Position numbers and translations under genes: made by a program. Shown piece by piece: positions 8,230-19,989 of a stretch of 27,964 nt of DNA (the first letter of the stretch is position 1; the number at the start of each line of letters is the position of its first letter). This DNA is from Planctomycetota bacterium (GTDB lineage Bacteria; Planctomycetota; Planctomycetia; Pirellulales; Pirellulaceae). The stretch covers positions 1 through 27,964 of the forward strand of contig JAJDEH010000427.1 of NCBI GenBank assembly GCA_029259935.1. Direction: 5' to 3'. Below the pieces are notes generated by a model that made no database searches, had not been told where the DNA came from, and was given only the letters and a program-made list of their open reading frames with translations.

Positions 8230-8590
8230 GCGGTTGTTCAAAATCGCGATCTGAGGTGGACGCTGTTCATTATTGGTCACCCACCGATTGGCGAGTAGTA
8301 GGTCACTTTCACCGACCATGACTTGAAAGGCCATATTTCCGTCGAGGCAGCAATCCATGGATGATCCTGCTGACTTGGTACGTAACGAACAAGCTGTCAG
8401 GTCCTTTTTCACCAAGCACCGCGTAAATTCCCCGTGTAAGCAATCGTACACATTGTGAACTCTCTTTTGGCGAAACTGACCCACGGCTGGTAAACTCGGA
8501 TAGTCCTGGCTGCGTGAATTGGGCATAATAGCCCAATTATTGACAGACTAGCTTCCTACCCACCTCGCCAACCTACTGGGAGCCCAAAAA
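8230..8590. other. Intergenic region between divergent genes
   Basis: This 361 bp stretch separates the membrane protein gene (minus) from the TPR gene (plus). The minus frame remains open through much of it, but its translation (Cys/Arg-rich, no recognisable signal) does not look like protein. An inverted repeat at 8517-8538 is the only structured element seen. Confidence 0.5.
8517..8538. promoter_or_regulatory. Perfect 8 bp inverted repeat, operator- or hairpin-like
   Basis: AATTGGGC (8517-8524), a 6 nt spacer ATAATA, and GCCCAATT (8531-8538) form a perfect dyad 53 bp upstream of the TPR gene start. Placement between divergent genes fits a regulator binding site. The function is inference. 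Confidence 0.4.
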
Positions 8591-10264
8591 ATGACCCACA
8601 AAAATATCTTTCCACTTACCACTCTATTATTGAGCGCCGTGATTCTCGTAGTCCCAGCGCGGGCCGAAGAAGAAGGGCAAGCCGATCTGGATGAAGCCGT
8701 CGGCGTTCAACTGTTCGCCAAATCGCCCGCCGATTTAGATCGCGTGGTCCGCTTGTGCGAAAGCGCGCTGCGAAAGGGCCTAGAGGAAGACAACCAAAAT
8801 ATCGCCAAGCAATTGATGGCGGCGTCTCTGTATCAACATGCGGAAGTCTTGACGCGACCGATCTTGGCCGTCGAGCGACCCGATCCTCGTTGGCCGCAAC
8901 TCCGCGAATTGGCACTGCCAAAATTGCAGCGCGCGGTGCAAGTCGACGAAGACTTCGGAGATGCTCACTATCTAATTGCCAAATTGCATAGCCTTCCGGG
9001 AGGCAGCCAAAAAGCCGCGTCGGATGCCGTTGAGAAAGCGATCCGATTCGCAGGCGACGACAATCGAAAGGTGTCGCGGGCTCTGCTGCTGCGAGGCGAC
9101 ATCTCGCCAGATGAAACCGACAAGCTGGCCGACTACAACCAAGCCGTCGCGGTCGACCCCTCGAATCAAGAAGCTTGGAAAACCCGTGCCGTTTATCATC
9201 TCTCCAAGGACGATCACGAAAAAGCCACCGCCGATTTTAAGAAGCTGCTGGAGCAAGACGACACCAACATCACGGCCCATCATGGCCTTGCCGAAGCCTA
9301 CACCTACATGCAGAAGTTCGACGAAGCGCTTAAGTACATTGAAAAGGCGATCAAGATCGACGAGCGATCCGCCATGAATTTTTCATTGCGAGCGCGAATC
9401 TACATGGTTCAAAACAACCTCGACGCCGCGCTCAAAGATCTGAACTCCGCCTTGGAAGTCGAACCCCGCAACGTACCGGCCTTGCTCATGCGAGGCCGAT
9501 TGCACCAGGCGCTTGCCGCCCGCAGCGCAGCCAAAAACGACACATCCAAAATGGATTCGCAGTTGGCGCTGGCCAAAAAGGACTCGCAGTTGGCGCTGGC
9601 TCTACAGCCGAATTTGACTCAGGCGATCCTGCTGCGCAGCATGGTCGCCGCGGCCGCCGACGATTTCGTGACGGCCGCGAAACACATGAAACAGCTCATC
9701 GAGAAGGATCCAGAAAACCTGGCATGGCGTTTGCAACTCGCCGCGTTCTATGTCAACGATCAGCGCCCGCGCAAAGCGATTAAGGCCTATTCCGAGATCC
9801 TAGAAGCCGACCCCGACAACCTGATAGCATTGCGTCACCGGGGTGACGCGTTGCTAAGCATCGGCGAGCATGCCAAGGCGGTGAAGGACTACGAAGAGGC
9901 GTTGTCGGTCGATCCTAAACACAGCGGAGCGCTGAACAATCTAGCTTGGGTTTTGGCGACATCTCCCAAGGACGAGGTTCGAGATGGCAAGCGCTCCGTC
10001 AAGCTGGGGCTACAGGCTTGTGAAGTCACGGAGTACAAAGAGGCCCATATTCTGAGTACGCTAGCCGCCGGTTATGCCGAGTCGGGCGATTTCGAAACGG
10101 CGCTGAAGTGGTCGGGCAAAGCCGTCGATTTGGGTGGGGAAGAAGTGAAGGAACAACTGCAGCAGGAACTGAGCGGCTACAAACAGGGTAAGCCCTGGCG
10201 TGAGTTCCAAGAAGTAAAAGAGAAGCCCGAGCCGACAAGAGGCGGCGGCGACTTCGAACTGTAG
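8591..10264 (+). CDS. Exported tetratricopeptide-repeat protein
   Basis: A 557-residue protein with a signal peptide of about 25 residues (L-L-L-S-A-V-I-L-V-V-P-A-R-A). Most of the rest is TPR helices: for example A-W-K-T-R-A-V-Y-H-L-S-K-D-D-H-E-K-A near 196, A-H-H-G-L-A-E-A-Y-T-Y near 229 and A-L-R-H-R-G-D-A-L-L-S-I-G near 415, each with the expected small/large residue spacing and D-P-x-N turns. TPR arrays bind protein partners; the partner is unknown and the location is probably periplasmic. GGGAG lies about 9 nt before the ATG. A near-perfect 27 nt tandem duplication (9554-9601) repeats D-S-Q-L-A-L-A inside one TPR linker. A Rho-independent terminator follows. Confidence 0.88.
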   Translation: MTHKNIFPLTTLLLSAVILVVPARAEEEGQADLDEAVGVQLFAKSPADLDRVVRLCESALRKGLEEDNQNIAKQLMAASLYQHAEVLTRPILAVERPDPRWPQLRELALPKLQRAVQVDEDFGDAHYLIAKLHSLPGGSQKAASDAVEKAIRFAGDDNRKVSRALLLRGDISPDETDKLADYNQAVAVDPSNQEAWKTRAVYHLSKDDHEKATADFKKLLEQDDTNITAHHGLAEAYTYMQKFDEALKYIEKAIKIDERSAMNFSLRARIYMVQNNLDAALKDLNSALEVEPRNVPALLMRGRLHQALAARSAAKNDTSKMDSQLALAKKDSQLALALQPNLTQAILLRSMVAAAADDFVTAAKHMKQLIEKDPENLAWRLQLAAFYVNDQRPRKAIKAYSEILEADPDNLIALRHRGDALLSIGEHAKAVKDYEEALSVDPKHSGALNNLAWVLATSPKDEVRDGKRSVKLGLQACEVTEYKEAHILSTLAAGYAESGDFETALKWSGKAVDLGGEEVKEQLQQELSGYKQGKPWREFQEVKEKPEPTRGGGDFEL

Positions 10265-10291
10265 ATCCTTGAGTCAACCGGAGTGAGTTAC

Positions 10292-10331
10292 ATCGCAGAG
10301 TCGCCTCGTCGCGCCTCTGCGATCATTTTTT
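10292..10331 (+). terminator. Rho-independent terminator after the TPR gene
   Basis: ATCGCAGAG (10292-10300) pairs perfectly with CTCTGCGAT (10315-10323) across a 14 nt loop, followed by a run of six T (10326-10331). It starts 27 bp after the TPR stop codon. Confidence 0.65.
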
Positions 10332-10359
10332 GTCACCCACCGCCGTGCAGATTTGATCC

Positions 10360-10932
10360 ATGAATCGCGACGCAGCTTACGATTTGGTTTGCGAGTACAC
10401 CCAGAACGAGGGCCTGCGCCGACACATGTTGGCGGTCGAGGCGGGCATGGTCGCTTACGCGAAAAAGCTAGGCGAAGACGAACTGAAATGGGGCATTGTC
10501 GGCTTGCTGCATGACTTCGACTACGAGCGGTGGCCCAACCCTCCCGATCACCCGCTCAAGGGATCCGAGATCCTCAAGGAACACGGCTATCCCGAGGACG
10601 TGATCTACGCCATTAAATCGCACGCCGACTATCTGGAAGACTGCCCCCGCGTCTCGCCGATGGACAAAGCGCTGTACGCTTGTGATGAGCTAGCTGGCTT
10701 CATCAGCGCTTGTGCCCTGGTTCGCCCCGAGGGGATCCACGGCATGAAGGCCAAGAGCGTCCGCAAGAAGATGAAATCGAAGGGTTTCGCCGCAGCGGTC
10801 AAGCGGGAAGATATTGTCAGCGGGGCCGAGGATCTGGGCGTCGAATTGAATGACCATATCCAATTTGTGATCGACGCCATGACCGAACGGGCGGATGAAC
10901 TCGGATTATCGCCCAATTCTACCGATCATTGA
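10360..10932 (+). CDS. HD-domain (HDIG-type) phosphohydrolase
   Basis: A 190-residue protein. The HD metal site is visible: His22 (L-R-R-H-M-L-A-V-E), His51-Asp52 (L-L-H-D-F-D-Y), His64 (P-P-D-H-P-L-K-G), His75, His88 (A-I-K-S-H-A-D-Y) and Asp109 (A-C-D-E-L-A-G-F). This pattern fits the stand-alone HDIG hydrolases often annotated as metal-dependent phosphohydrolases acting on nucleotides or similar phosphate esters; the substrate is not readable. It is cytoplasmic, with no signal peptide. No Shine-Dalgarno precedes ATG 10360, which lies 29 bp after the terminator T run, so it probably has its own promoter or a leaderless message (inference). Confidence 0.88.
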   Translation: MNRDAAYDLVCEYTQNEGLRRHMLAVEAGMVAYAKKLGEDELKWGIVGLLHDFDYERWPNPPDHPLKGSEILKEHGYPEDVIYAIKSHADYLEDCPRVSPMDKALYACDELAGFISACALVRPEGIHGMKAKSVRKKMKSKGFAAAVKREDIVSGAEDLGVELNDHIQFVIDAMTERADELGLSPNSTDH

Positions 10933-10986
10933 CGGTTTCACGGCCCACTGATAGACTCGCCAGTCACCGCTATTAGTGCTGAAACT

Positions 10987-11029
10987 GATAGCTCTAGCGA
11001 GGCCATGCCTCGGACCAACGCGAGCTATC
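10987..11029. repeat. Nested palindrome between the HD and ppdK genes
   Basis: The outer arms are GATAGCTC (10987-10994) and GAGCTATC (11022-11029). An inner hairpin is CGAGGC (10998-11003), loop CAT, GCCTCG (11007-11012). It follows the HD gene stop by 55 bp and lacks a T run. Confidence 0.55.
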
Positions 11030-11153
11030 GCTCGGACCCCATAAGCCACTCCCGTTGGTCGTTAAACCTGACTATCCATCGTGCCACGGCCCATTTGGCC
11101 CGTTTCGGCACTTTTCACGATTTTTGGCTCATTTTTCCCGCTAAGGTAACGCA

Positions 11154-13820
<2,667 letters not shown>

Positions 13821-13847
13821 CCGCGGCTGGCGGCAGACGCTTCCTAA

Positions 13848-13900
13848 TTGTGGTGCAGCCGTCTCGGCTGCAATAGGCAGGCGGGACGCCTGCACCACAA
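13848..13900. repeat. Cloverleaf-type palindromic intergenic repeat
   Basis: The outer arms TTGTGGTGCAG (13848-13858) and CTGCACCACAA (13890-13900) are perfect 11 bp complements. Two inner hairpins are CAGCC-gtctc-GGCTG (13856-13870) and GCAGGC-gggac-GCCTGC (13877-13893). It lies 27 bp after the ppdK stop. It resembles a REP-like repeat of a type I recall from planctomycete intergenic regions; no second copy is present in this window. Confidence 0.65.
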
Positions 13901-13936
13901 CTTATTCCTTTACATGCTCTTTCGGGAGACGAGACT

Positions 13937-14272
13937 GTGTCCGACACTTCCCAGTTATATAACGAAGCCGAAAAGCTCAAGGATGAAGAAAAGTACGACG
14001 AAGCGATTGCCAAGTTGATCGAATTGCTTGAGGCGGATGAGTCGCACGTGTTGGCGCATCTAGCGCTGGCCGTCGCTTACGGCAAGGTTGGCAAACACGA
14101 GGAAGCGGTCAAGCATGGTCAGCGTGCTTGCGAACTTGAACCAACGGACGCCTTCAACTTCACCGCGATGAGCGTGACTTTCCAACGCGCCTTCGCGGGC
14201 ACTCAGAATCAGCAGTACATTCAACTGGCCGAGGATGCCATGGCCCGCGCGCACGCCATGCAGGGGCACTAG
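13937..14272 (+). CDS. Small TPR protein
   Basis: A 111-residue protein starting at GTG 13937, with GGGAG (13924-13928) 8 nt upstream deciding the start. It has about two TPR units: Y-N-E-A-E-K-L-K-D-E-E-K-Y-D-E-A-I-A-K-L (8-27) and A-H-L-A-L-A-V-A-Y-G-K-V-G-K-H-E-E-A-V (40-58), followed by a partial third helix pair. There is no signal peptide. Such small TPR proteins act as adaptors; the partner is unknown. It ends 46 bp before the cytochrome/DUF1592 gene and could share its transcript. Confidence 0.85.
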   Translation: MSDTSQLYNEAEKLKDEEKYDEAIAKLIELLEADESHVLAHLALAVAYGKVGKHEEAVKHGQRACELEPTDAFNFTAMSVTFQRAFAGTQNQQYIQLAEDAMARAHAMQGH

Positions 14273-14318
14273 CGAAAGAGATCTTCTACAACCTCAGCAA
14301 GGCAAGGAGAGTATCACA

Positions 14319-16625
14319 ATGTCGCTCACGCGCAGCATTGTCATTCTTCTCGCCGCCGCCTTGCTGTTCGGCATCGCTACGAAGGCATCCGCCCAAGAGC
14401 AGCGGGACCGTGTCTTAAGAAGCAGCATCCAGCCACTGCTGAAAAAATACTGTCTGGACTGCCACAATCCGGACGACGCGGAAGCCGATTTGAACTTGGC
14501 CGAATTCCGCACCAGCCAGGCGATCCTCGAAGGCCGCACCAGGTGGTTGAAAGTCCTGCGGAATCTCCAAACGAAAAAGATGCCGCCGCCGGAAATGGAC
14601 CAGCCTTCCGACGCCGAACGGCAACGAATCGTTTCTTGGCTTGATGATCTGCTGAACAACATTGATTGTCAGAACTTGCATAACCCGGGGCGGCCCACAA
14701 TCCGGCGTCTGAATCGGACGGAGTACCGCAACACGATTCGCGATCTGGTTGGTGTCGACTACGAACCGGCGGCCGATTTCCCCGGCGACGACGTCGGTTA
14801 CGGTTTCGACAACATTGGCGACGTGCTTTCGCTGCCGCCGCTATTGATGGAAAAGTATCTCACGGCGGCGGAAGAAATCTCCCAAAAAGCGATCGCCACC
14901 GAAGGGGTCTCCATGCCGTTGGTCCGCAAGATTTTCGGCGCGGACCTGCAAGCGGGTAAGAGCCAAGTCATGCAGCAGCGCGCTCGCGGTTTGTTTGCCA
15001 ACGGCGCGATGCACACGCAAATCAAACTTCCCGTTCCAGGCGAGTACGAGTTTCGGACCACGGCCTACGGCGACCAAGCCGGTCCGCAAAAGGTGCAAAT
15101 GAATTTGCTGATTGACGGCAAGACTCGGCAAAAGTTCACGGTCGCCGCGGTTCGGGCCAAGCCGCGCGGTTATGTCGCCAAAATTCGCCTCAAGGCCGGC
15201 CAACGCAAGATCGCATTGGCGTTCACGAACGACTACTACAACCCCAAAGCCAAGAACCCCCAACAACGCGACCGCAACCTCGTGGTTCAGCATTTGGAAG
15301 TAAGAGGCCCTCTCGACTATCGACCGCCCAACCTTCCGGCCAGCCACCGCGCGATTGTGATTTCCACGCCGGGCGCGGGCGTGACGCGACGTGACGCATC
15401 GGGACGTGTCTTGCGGCGTCTGGCCAGCCGCGCGTACCGCCGGCCGGCAACTACCGCCGAAGTCGACCGCCTGTTGCGATTTACCGATTTAGCCGAGCAG
15501 AAGGGCGACAACTTCGAGGCGGGCATTCAGTTAGCTTTGCAAGCGATCCTTGTTTCGCCGCACTTTCTGTTCAAGGTCGAAATGCCTTCCGACAAAATCG
15601 ACCAACACGGCAACTATGGCCTCAGCGATTATGAATTGGCGAGCAGCATGTCGTACTTTTTGTGGAGCAGCATGCCCGATCAGCAATTGTTCGCCGATGC
15701 TCACAGCGGCCGTTTGCGGCAGGACGATTCTCTCGAACGCCACGCCATTCGCATGGTCAACTCGCCGCGCTCGCGCACGTTGATCGTGAACTTCGCCGAG
15801 CAATGGCTGCAGCTACGCAATCTTGAAACCTTGCGTCCCGACAGCCGGCTGTTCCCAAGTTTCACTGCCCAGCTTGCCGAAGCGATGCGCATGGAAACGT
15901 TGCTGTTCTTCAATGAAGTCTTGCGCAAAGATGGCGGGCTATTGGATCTGCTGCGCGCCGACTATACGTTTCTAAACGAGGCGTTGGCCAAGCACTATGG
16001 AGTGAGCGGGATAAGCGGCAGCGACTTTCAAAAGGTGTCACTCAACGGCACCAATCGCGGCGGACTGCTAACGCATGCCAGTGTCCTGACGATCACTTCC
16101 AATCCGACGCGCACTTCGCCCGTCAAACGCGGAAAGTGGATTTTGGAGAACTTGCTCAATGCCCCGCCACCGCCGCCAGCGCCTGATGTGATGGAACTAG
16201 ATGATCAAGAGCAATTAACGGGAACCCTGCGGCAGCGGATGGAGCAGCATCGCAGCGATCCCAATTGTGCTTCGTGCCATCAGCAAATGGACCCGCTTGG
16301 ATTCGCCTTGGAAAATTTCGACGCCATTGGCCGCTGGCGGACGCGCGACGGCGAAGGCGCGATCGACGCTTCGGGCGAATTCTTCGGCGTTCGCTTTCTG
16401 GGCCCACGGCAAATGCAAGCGGCTTTGTTGAAAACGAAACGAGATGATTTTGTTCGCGCCCTTACCGAAAAAATGCTGACGTACGCTTTGGGCCGCGGCC
16501 TGGAGTATTACGACAAGTGTGCCGTCGACAAGATCATCAAGGCGCTGGAAAAAGACGACTATCGTTTCTCGACTCTCATCGTCGAGATCGTCAAGAGCGA
16601 ACCGTTTCAACGACGCAAGAAGTAG
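14319..16625 (+). CDS. Planctomycete cytochrome-type DUF1587/1595/1592/1588/1585 protein
   Basis: A 768-residue protein from ATG 14319 with AAGGAGA 8 nt upstream, preferred to an upstream in-frame start at 14235 inside the TPR gene. A signal peptide (1-26, A-T-K-A-S-A-Q) is followed by a PSCyt1-type segment with C-L-D-C-H at 45-49. Then come DUF1587 (R-R-L-N-R-T-E-Y-R-N-T-I-R-D-L), DUF1595 (R-L-A-S-R-A-Y-R-R-P-A-T), DUF1592 (Y-F-L-W-S-S-M-P-D), DUF1588 with a second C-A-S-C-H at 650-654, and DUF1585 at the C-terminus. Both CxxCH motifs could bind haem c in the periplasm. The family is expanded in planctomycetes; its reaction is unproven. The DUF1552 gene that commonly accompanies it is absent. 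It is convergent with the next gene, with only 2 bp between stop codons. Confidence 0.92.
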   Translation: MSLTRSIVILLAAALLFGIATKASAQEQRDRVLRSSIQPLLKKYCLDCHNPDDAEADLNLAEFRTSQAILEGRTRWLKVLRNLQTKKMPPPEMDQPSDAERQRIVSWLDDLLNNIDCQNLHNPGRPTIRRLNRTEYRNTIRDLVGVDYEPAADFPGDDVGYGFDNIGDVLSLPPLLMEKYLTAAEEISQKAIATEGVSMPLVRKIFGADLQAGKSQVMQQRARGLFANGAMHTQIKLPVPGEYEFRTTAYGDQAGPQKVQMNLLIDGKTRQKFTVAAVRAKPRGYVAKIRLKAGQRKIALAFTNDYYNPKAKNPQQRDRNLVVQHLEVRGPLDYRPPNLPASHRAIVISTPGAGVTRRDASGRVLRRLASRAYRRPATTAEVDRLLRFTDLAEQKGDNFEAGIQLALQAILVSPHFLFKVEMPSDKIDQHGNYGLSDYELASSMSYFLWSSMPDQQLFADAHSGRLRQDDSLERHAIRMVNSPRSRTLIVNFAEQWLQLRNLETLRPDSRLFPSFTAQLAEAMRMETLLFFNEVLRKDGGLLDLLRADYTFLNEALAKHYGVSGISGSDFQKVSLNGTNRGGLLTHASVLTITSNPTRTSPVKRGKWILENLLNAPPPPPAPDVMELDDQEQLTGTLRQRMEQHRSDPNCASCHQQMDPLGFALENFDAIGRWRTRDGEGAIDASGEFFGVRFLGPRQMQAALLKTKRDDFVRALTEKMLTYALGRGLEYYDKCAVDKIIKALEKDDYRFSTLIVEIVKSEPFQRRKK

Positions 16626-16627
16626 CA

Positions 16628-19186
16628 TTACTGTTTTGTTGTCAGTTGGTCGGCTTCGGCTACTTCGCGTGGGACGAAAATCGTGTCGCGATGAAAACTC
16701 ATCAATGGCGGGATGTTCATTAACGAAAACTGGCCGCGCGTTTGGCTTGAAGTGTGCCACACCTTCCCCGCCGCATTGGGCGGAACTTTGATAACCACGT
16801 AGTCCTTGTCCGCAGCGCGATTCGCCGGGACAACATCGATGCGATCCTTCTTGCCCGGCATGAAGATGCTCAACCGCGGATTCGCGTCGACGACCAGTTC
16901 CTTCGCGCCTTTGGGGACGTAGAAATATTGCGGTCCACTGTAATCGATCCATGCCGGCTTCGCGGCGGAGGCTTCGAAGACGAACGGCGTTTCGCGCGGA
17001 ACTCGCAACTTCACGCTGCCCGTGATCAGCACGCGATATTCGTTCGCCTTGGGAAGTTCGATTTCGACCGTTTGAAACTCGTCGCTCTTCTTGTAGCTTT
17101 CCTGGAAGAGCACTGTGTCGCCGCGCAGGTAAACCGTGAACTCCGCTGAACGGCTTGTCGGCGCGACACCGAATCGAATAGTCTGCTTGCCGCCGGGAAT
17201 CAGATAGCCGGTCAGCCGGTTGCGAAACGTCGCGACGCCGTCTTGTTTTTGCAAATGCTGATGGCTCGAACCGGCGTCGTCGCCCGGTGGCCGCACCGGT
17301 TCGAAGTATCGCGAATAGGTCACCACCGGATCGCCGTCCGATTGCAGCCGCTGAAAATATTCGCCGAACAGCTCCGCAACTTCATCGTCCGAGAGTTGCT
17401 CGCCATTCATCCAAACCGGCGTCGCGTCCTTGTTGAACATATAAAAGTCGAGGCGTTTGTCTTGCACCGGCAATCCATTGCATAGTCGGCGGGCCAAAGC
17501 GTAATAGTGAACGACGTCGCGCATCCGCATGCGCCACGCATATTGCATCAGCGGGCGCAAAGCGTCGTAGTATTGGCCGTCGCGCGCCGGACGTCGGCTG
17601 CGCACCAAATCAAAGTCGCGGAACTTCGCGACATAAACCAAGTACGCCATCATGTCGGTAATCCGCCGTTTGATCGCTGGCTGCCTTGCTTCTTTCCGGG
17701 CATCATCCAACAGGCGGAACATGGGTACGAGTGTCGCGGAACGCAGCGGCGGCGACTGGTCGAAGGCGGACAACAACGCCCGCATCGGCTCGGCCGCCCG
17801 ACCAAAACACTGTTCATGGAACTCGTCCGCCATCGCTTTGGTGTCAACGGTTGGGTCCCACATCAACTGCGACGCGACGTATAATCCCAACATCTGTCCG
17901 CCCCAATTGGCGTTCGTCTCGGCGTTGACCGCATTCAACTTTCGCTCGGCGTAAAATGGAATCCACTTATTGTGATACTCGGCGCGGCTGCCTCGCATGC
18001 GTCCCGGCAAGCCCCAATCCCATGCTTCCACGCCGTAATACTCTCGCAAACCAATCGCCCCAACTTTTTGCGACCAACGTTCGACCAGTTCCGGCAGCGT
18101 GTATTGCGTGCGATTGAATCCCATGGCGACTTGAACATAGACATTGGGTTCGACATCGATCGTCGGCGGCAAGCGGTGGCTGCTGTATGCGTATAGTCCG
18201 GCCCAAGCATCGGGATACTTCGCCCGCAGTCCTCGCGCCACATGATTGGCCAAGTGCATCACGCGATCGGTCGTCGTGCCGATCTTCGCGCAGTCGTCGC
18301 AATGACACGTCCCTTCACCGTCGGACGGATCGACCGAGACCATGTAGGCCGCCGGATTCGCTCGACGATATTCTTCAAGCAACTGGATGCGATCCTGCAC
18401 GACGAGATCAATCAAGCCTTGGTTGCTGAAGCAGAACTTGCGCGCGTTGATCGATCGCCGGTTGTCGCGACTGCCATCGGCCAACAGCGCGAAGTATTCC
18501 GGATGTTGCTCGAACACTTCTTTGTTGCGGCCAATGATGTTGCCGTAACTGTGTCCGGTGCGGATGACCGACTTGACGCTCAACCGATTCGCCACACCCC
18601 AGCGGCGATAGTTTTCCATCAGTTCCTTGTCGCCGCCCGCATAGGCATACCAGATACCACGATGCACAAGCTTCGGTTCACCCACGAGATTCAGATCGAT
18701 GGCAATGTTCTCTGATGAGGGAACAATGTGCCAGTGCGGAGAGGGCGCATACCAGCGGAAGCCAAGATGTCGCAGCAGCGCCGCCACGCCATGTCGGGCG
18801 GCCACTTCGCTGTTCCCCAGCAGATATAACCGCTCGTCCTCGCTACGAATACAAAAGGCATCGTAGGCTTTGGACTTGAAGCTGGCTTCGGCCGCGATTT
18901 CCGGATAGGCATCGGCGCGTGCAATAATCACACACGGCGAATCGCCCGGCTGATCGACAATTTCGATTTTTGCGCCGGAGGATTTCTCGATGCACTTGGC
19001 CAGCCATTGGCCAGCGTCATGCATGACCGCGGTGCCGTCTCCCGTGACGCCTTGTTGATCGACGGCGATCTGGCAGAGCGCTTGGCCGTTCTTGACCAAT
19101 GTAAAACGCGCCTCGCACGTATTGTGGATCGCGAACAACGACAGGGCAACGAAGATCATCAAGCGGACCGGCAATCTGAATAACAT
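16628..19186 (-). CDS. Exported DUF4838-domain protein
   Basis: An 852-residue protein from ATG 19186, chosen because GAAGG lies about 8 nt upstream; an upstream in-frame ATG at 19210 has no ribosome site. A signal peptide (about 1-27, F-V-A-L-S-L-F-A-I-H-N-T-C-E-A) leads to an N-terminal alpha/beta domain like the GH67/GH20 non-catalytic domain (A-R-H-G-V-A-A-L-L-R-H-L-G-F-R-W-Y near 130-146). The DUF4838 barrel-like region follows, with C-H-C-D-D-C at 294-299 and W-D-W-G-L-P-G-R. DUF4838 proteins resemble glycoside hydrolases, and the function is presumed to be glycan processing. The C-terminal part looks beta-rich and may bind carbohydrate. It shares its convergence point with the cytochrome gene. 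Confidence 0.85.
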   Translation of the reverse strand: MLFRLPVRLMIFVALSLFAIHNTCEARFTLVKNGQALCQIAVDQQGVTGDGTAVMHDAGQWLAKCIEKSSGAKIEIVDQPGDSPCVIIARADAYPEIAAEASFKSKAYDAFCIRSEDERLYLLGNSEVAARHGVAALLRHLGFRWYAPSPHWHIVPSSENIAIDLNLVGEPKLVHRGIWYAYAGGDKELMENYRRWGVANRLSVKSVIRTGHSYGNIIGRNKEVFEQHPEYFALLADGSRDNRRSINARKFCFSNQGLIDLVVQDRIQLLEEYRRANPAAYMVSVDPSDGEGTCHCDDCAKIGTTTDRVMHLANHVARGLRAKYPDAWAGLYAYSSHRLPPTIDVEPNVYVQVAMGFNRTQYTLPELVERWSQKVGAIGLREYYGVEAWDWGLPGRMRGSRAEYHNKWIPFYAERKLNAVNAETNANWGGQMLGLYVASQLMWDPTVDTKAMADEFHEQCFGRAAEPMRALLSAFDQSPPLRSATLVPMFRLLDDARKEARQPAIKRRITDMMAYLVYVAKFRDFDLVRSRRPARDGQYYDALRPLMQYAWRMRMRDVVHYYALARRLCNGLPVQDKRLDFYMFNKDATPVWMNGEQLSDDEVAELFGEYFQRLQSDGDPVVTYSRYFEPVRPPGDDAGSSHQHLQKQDGVATFRNRLTGYLIPGGKQTIRFGVAPTSRSAEFTVYLRGDTVLFQESYKKSDEFQTVEIELPKANEYRVLITGSVKLRVPRETPFVFEASAAKPAWIDYSGPQYFYVPKGAKELVVDANPRLSIFMPGKKDRIDVVPANRAADKDYVVIKVPPNAAGKVWHTSSQTRGQFSLMNIPPLMSFHRDTIFVPREVAEADQLTTKQ

Positions 19187-19989
19187 GAAGGTACCTTCGC
19201 TAAATCTCATTTACAGGCGGGAATTGGTTCGATCGAGTGACGGCGGGCGAAGCCGGGACAGCAGCAGATCGAAGCGGGGCAGTTGTTAGTTTGTAACATA
19301 CGGCGGCCGAGTGCAACGAACTGCTTGGCGACTGGAAACCGCGCCGAGCTTCAGTTGCTAACCGCTTGGGATGAATACACTTGTGCGACATCGAAATCCG
19401 TCGTCTCCTTGCTCCATGGTCCGCCGCGCGGTGGAAAAACGTTTGCAATTCCGCAAGCGTTCAGGCGCAGCATTCTTAGCGATCCGGCCGAACTTCCGCC
19501 CTGGCCGCATCCGATCCAAGTTAACGCAGCTTGTGCCCCGGTGTTTTCGCCAACTCGACGAACACCGCCAATTGGAGGAACACCGCCGCCCAACTTCCAT
19601 TTTACCAAGTACCCGCAATCCCGACATCTCTTTTTTTTCGCGCACAAATCCCGGATGGTGGCCAGATGAATATCGAATATCGAACAAGGAATGTCGAAGG
19701 CAGAACGACGGCGAGCCTCCAGCGTTAGCTGGGGGATAAATCTGAACCGCGCCGCGCGTGCCTATTGAAGAATATGCAAAATCCGAAATCCGAATATCGA
19801 AATCCGAAACAAATTCAAAACCTGAATACCAAAATTTCAAAACGTGGGACCGAGTGCACTGTCGGGTTTGGAATTCGTGTGCCACTGGCTGTTCCGGCTC
19901 TGCCAGCGCCTCGCAATTAAGACCCGTGATCTTCTTTGGCGGAGATGAAGTCGGCACCGCCCGCGCACACTGCCGGTAGTCAAGGCAAT
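19187..19989. other. Gene-poor stretch with degenerate repeats
   Basis: About 800 bp without a credible gene. A minus-strand frame at 19358-20113 crosses it but translates to low-complexity, repeat-derived text and overlaps the well-supported gene at 19990-20328. The right half holds short A/T-rich iterations (see 19671-19808). No tRNA or terminator was recognised. Confidence 0.6.
19671..19808. repeat. Heptamer iterations TATCGAA / ATCCGAA
   Basis: TATCGAA occurs twice in tandem at 19671-19684. ATCCGAA, ATCCGAA, TATCGAA and ATCCGAA run in tandem at 19781-19808. Between them is a near-palindrome CCAGCGTTAGCTGG (about 19719-19732). These may be remnants of a repeat-flanked cassette (inference). 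Confidence 0.55.

Noticed and set aside
8230..8526. N-terminal extension of the membrane protein
   Set aside because: Open frame only; Cys/Arg-rich text with no ribosome site, and its first ATG lies inside an operator-like dyad.
9554..9601. 27 nt tandem duplication in the TPR gene as a functional repeat
   Set aside because: It is in frame and within a TPR linker; most simply a local slippage duplication.
14235..14318. Earlier start for the DUF1592 protein
   Set aside because: It would lie inside the TPR gene and precede the signal peptide; ATG 14319 has a strong ribosome site.
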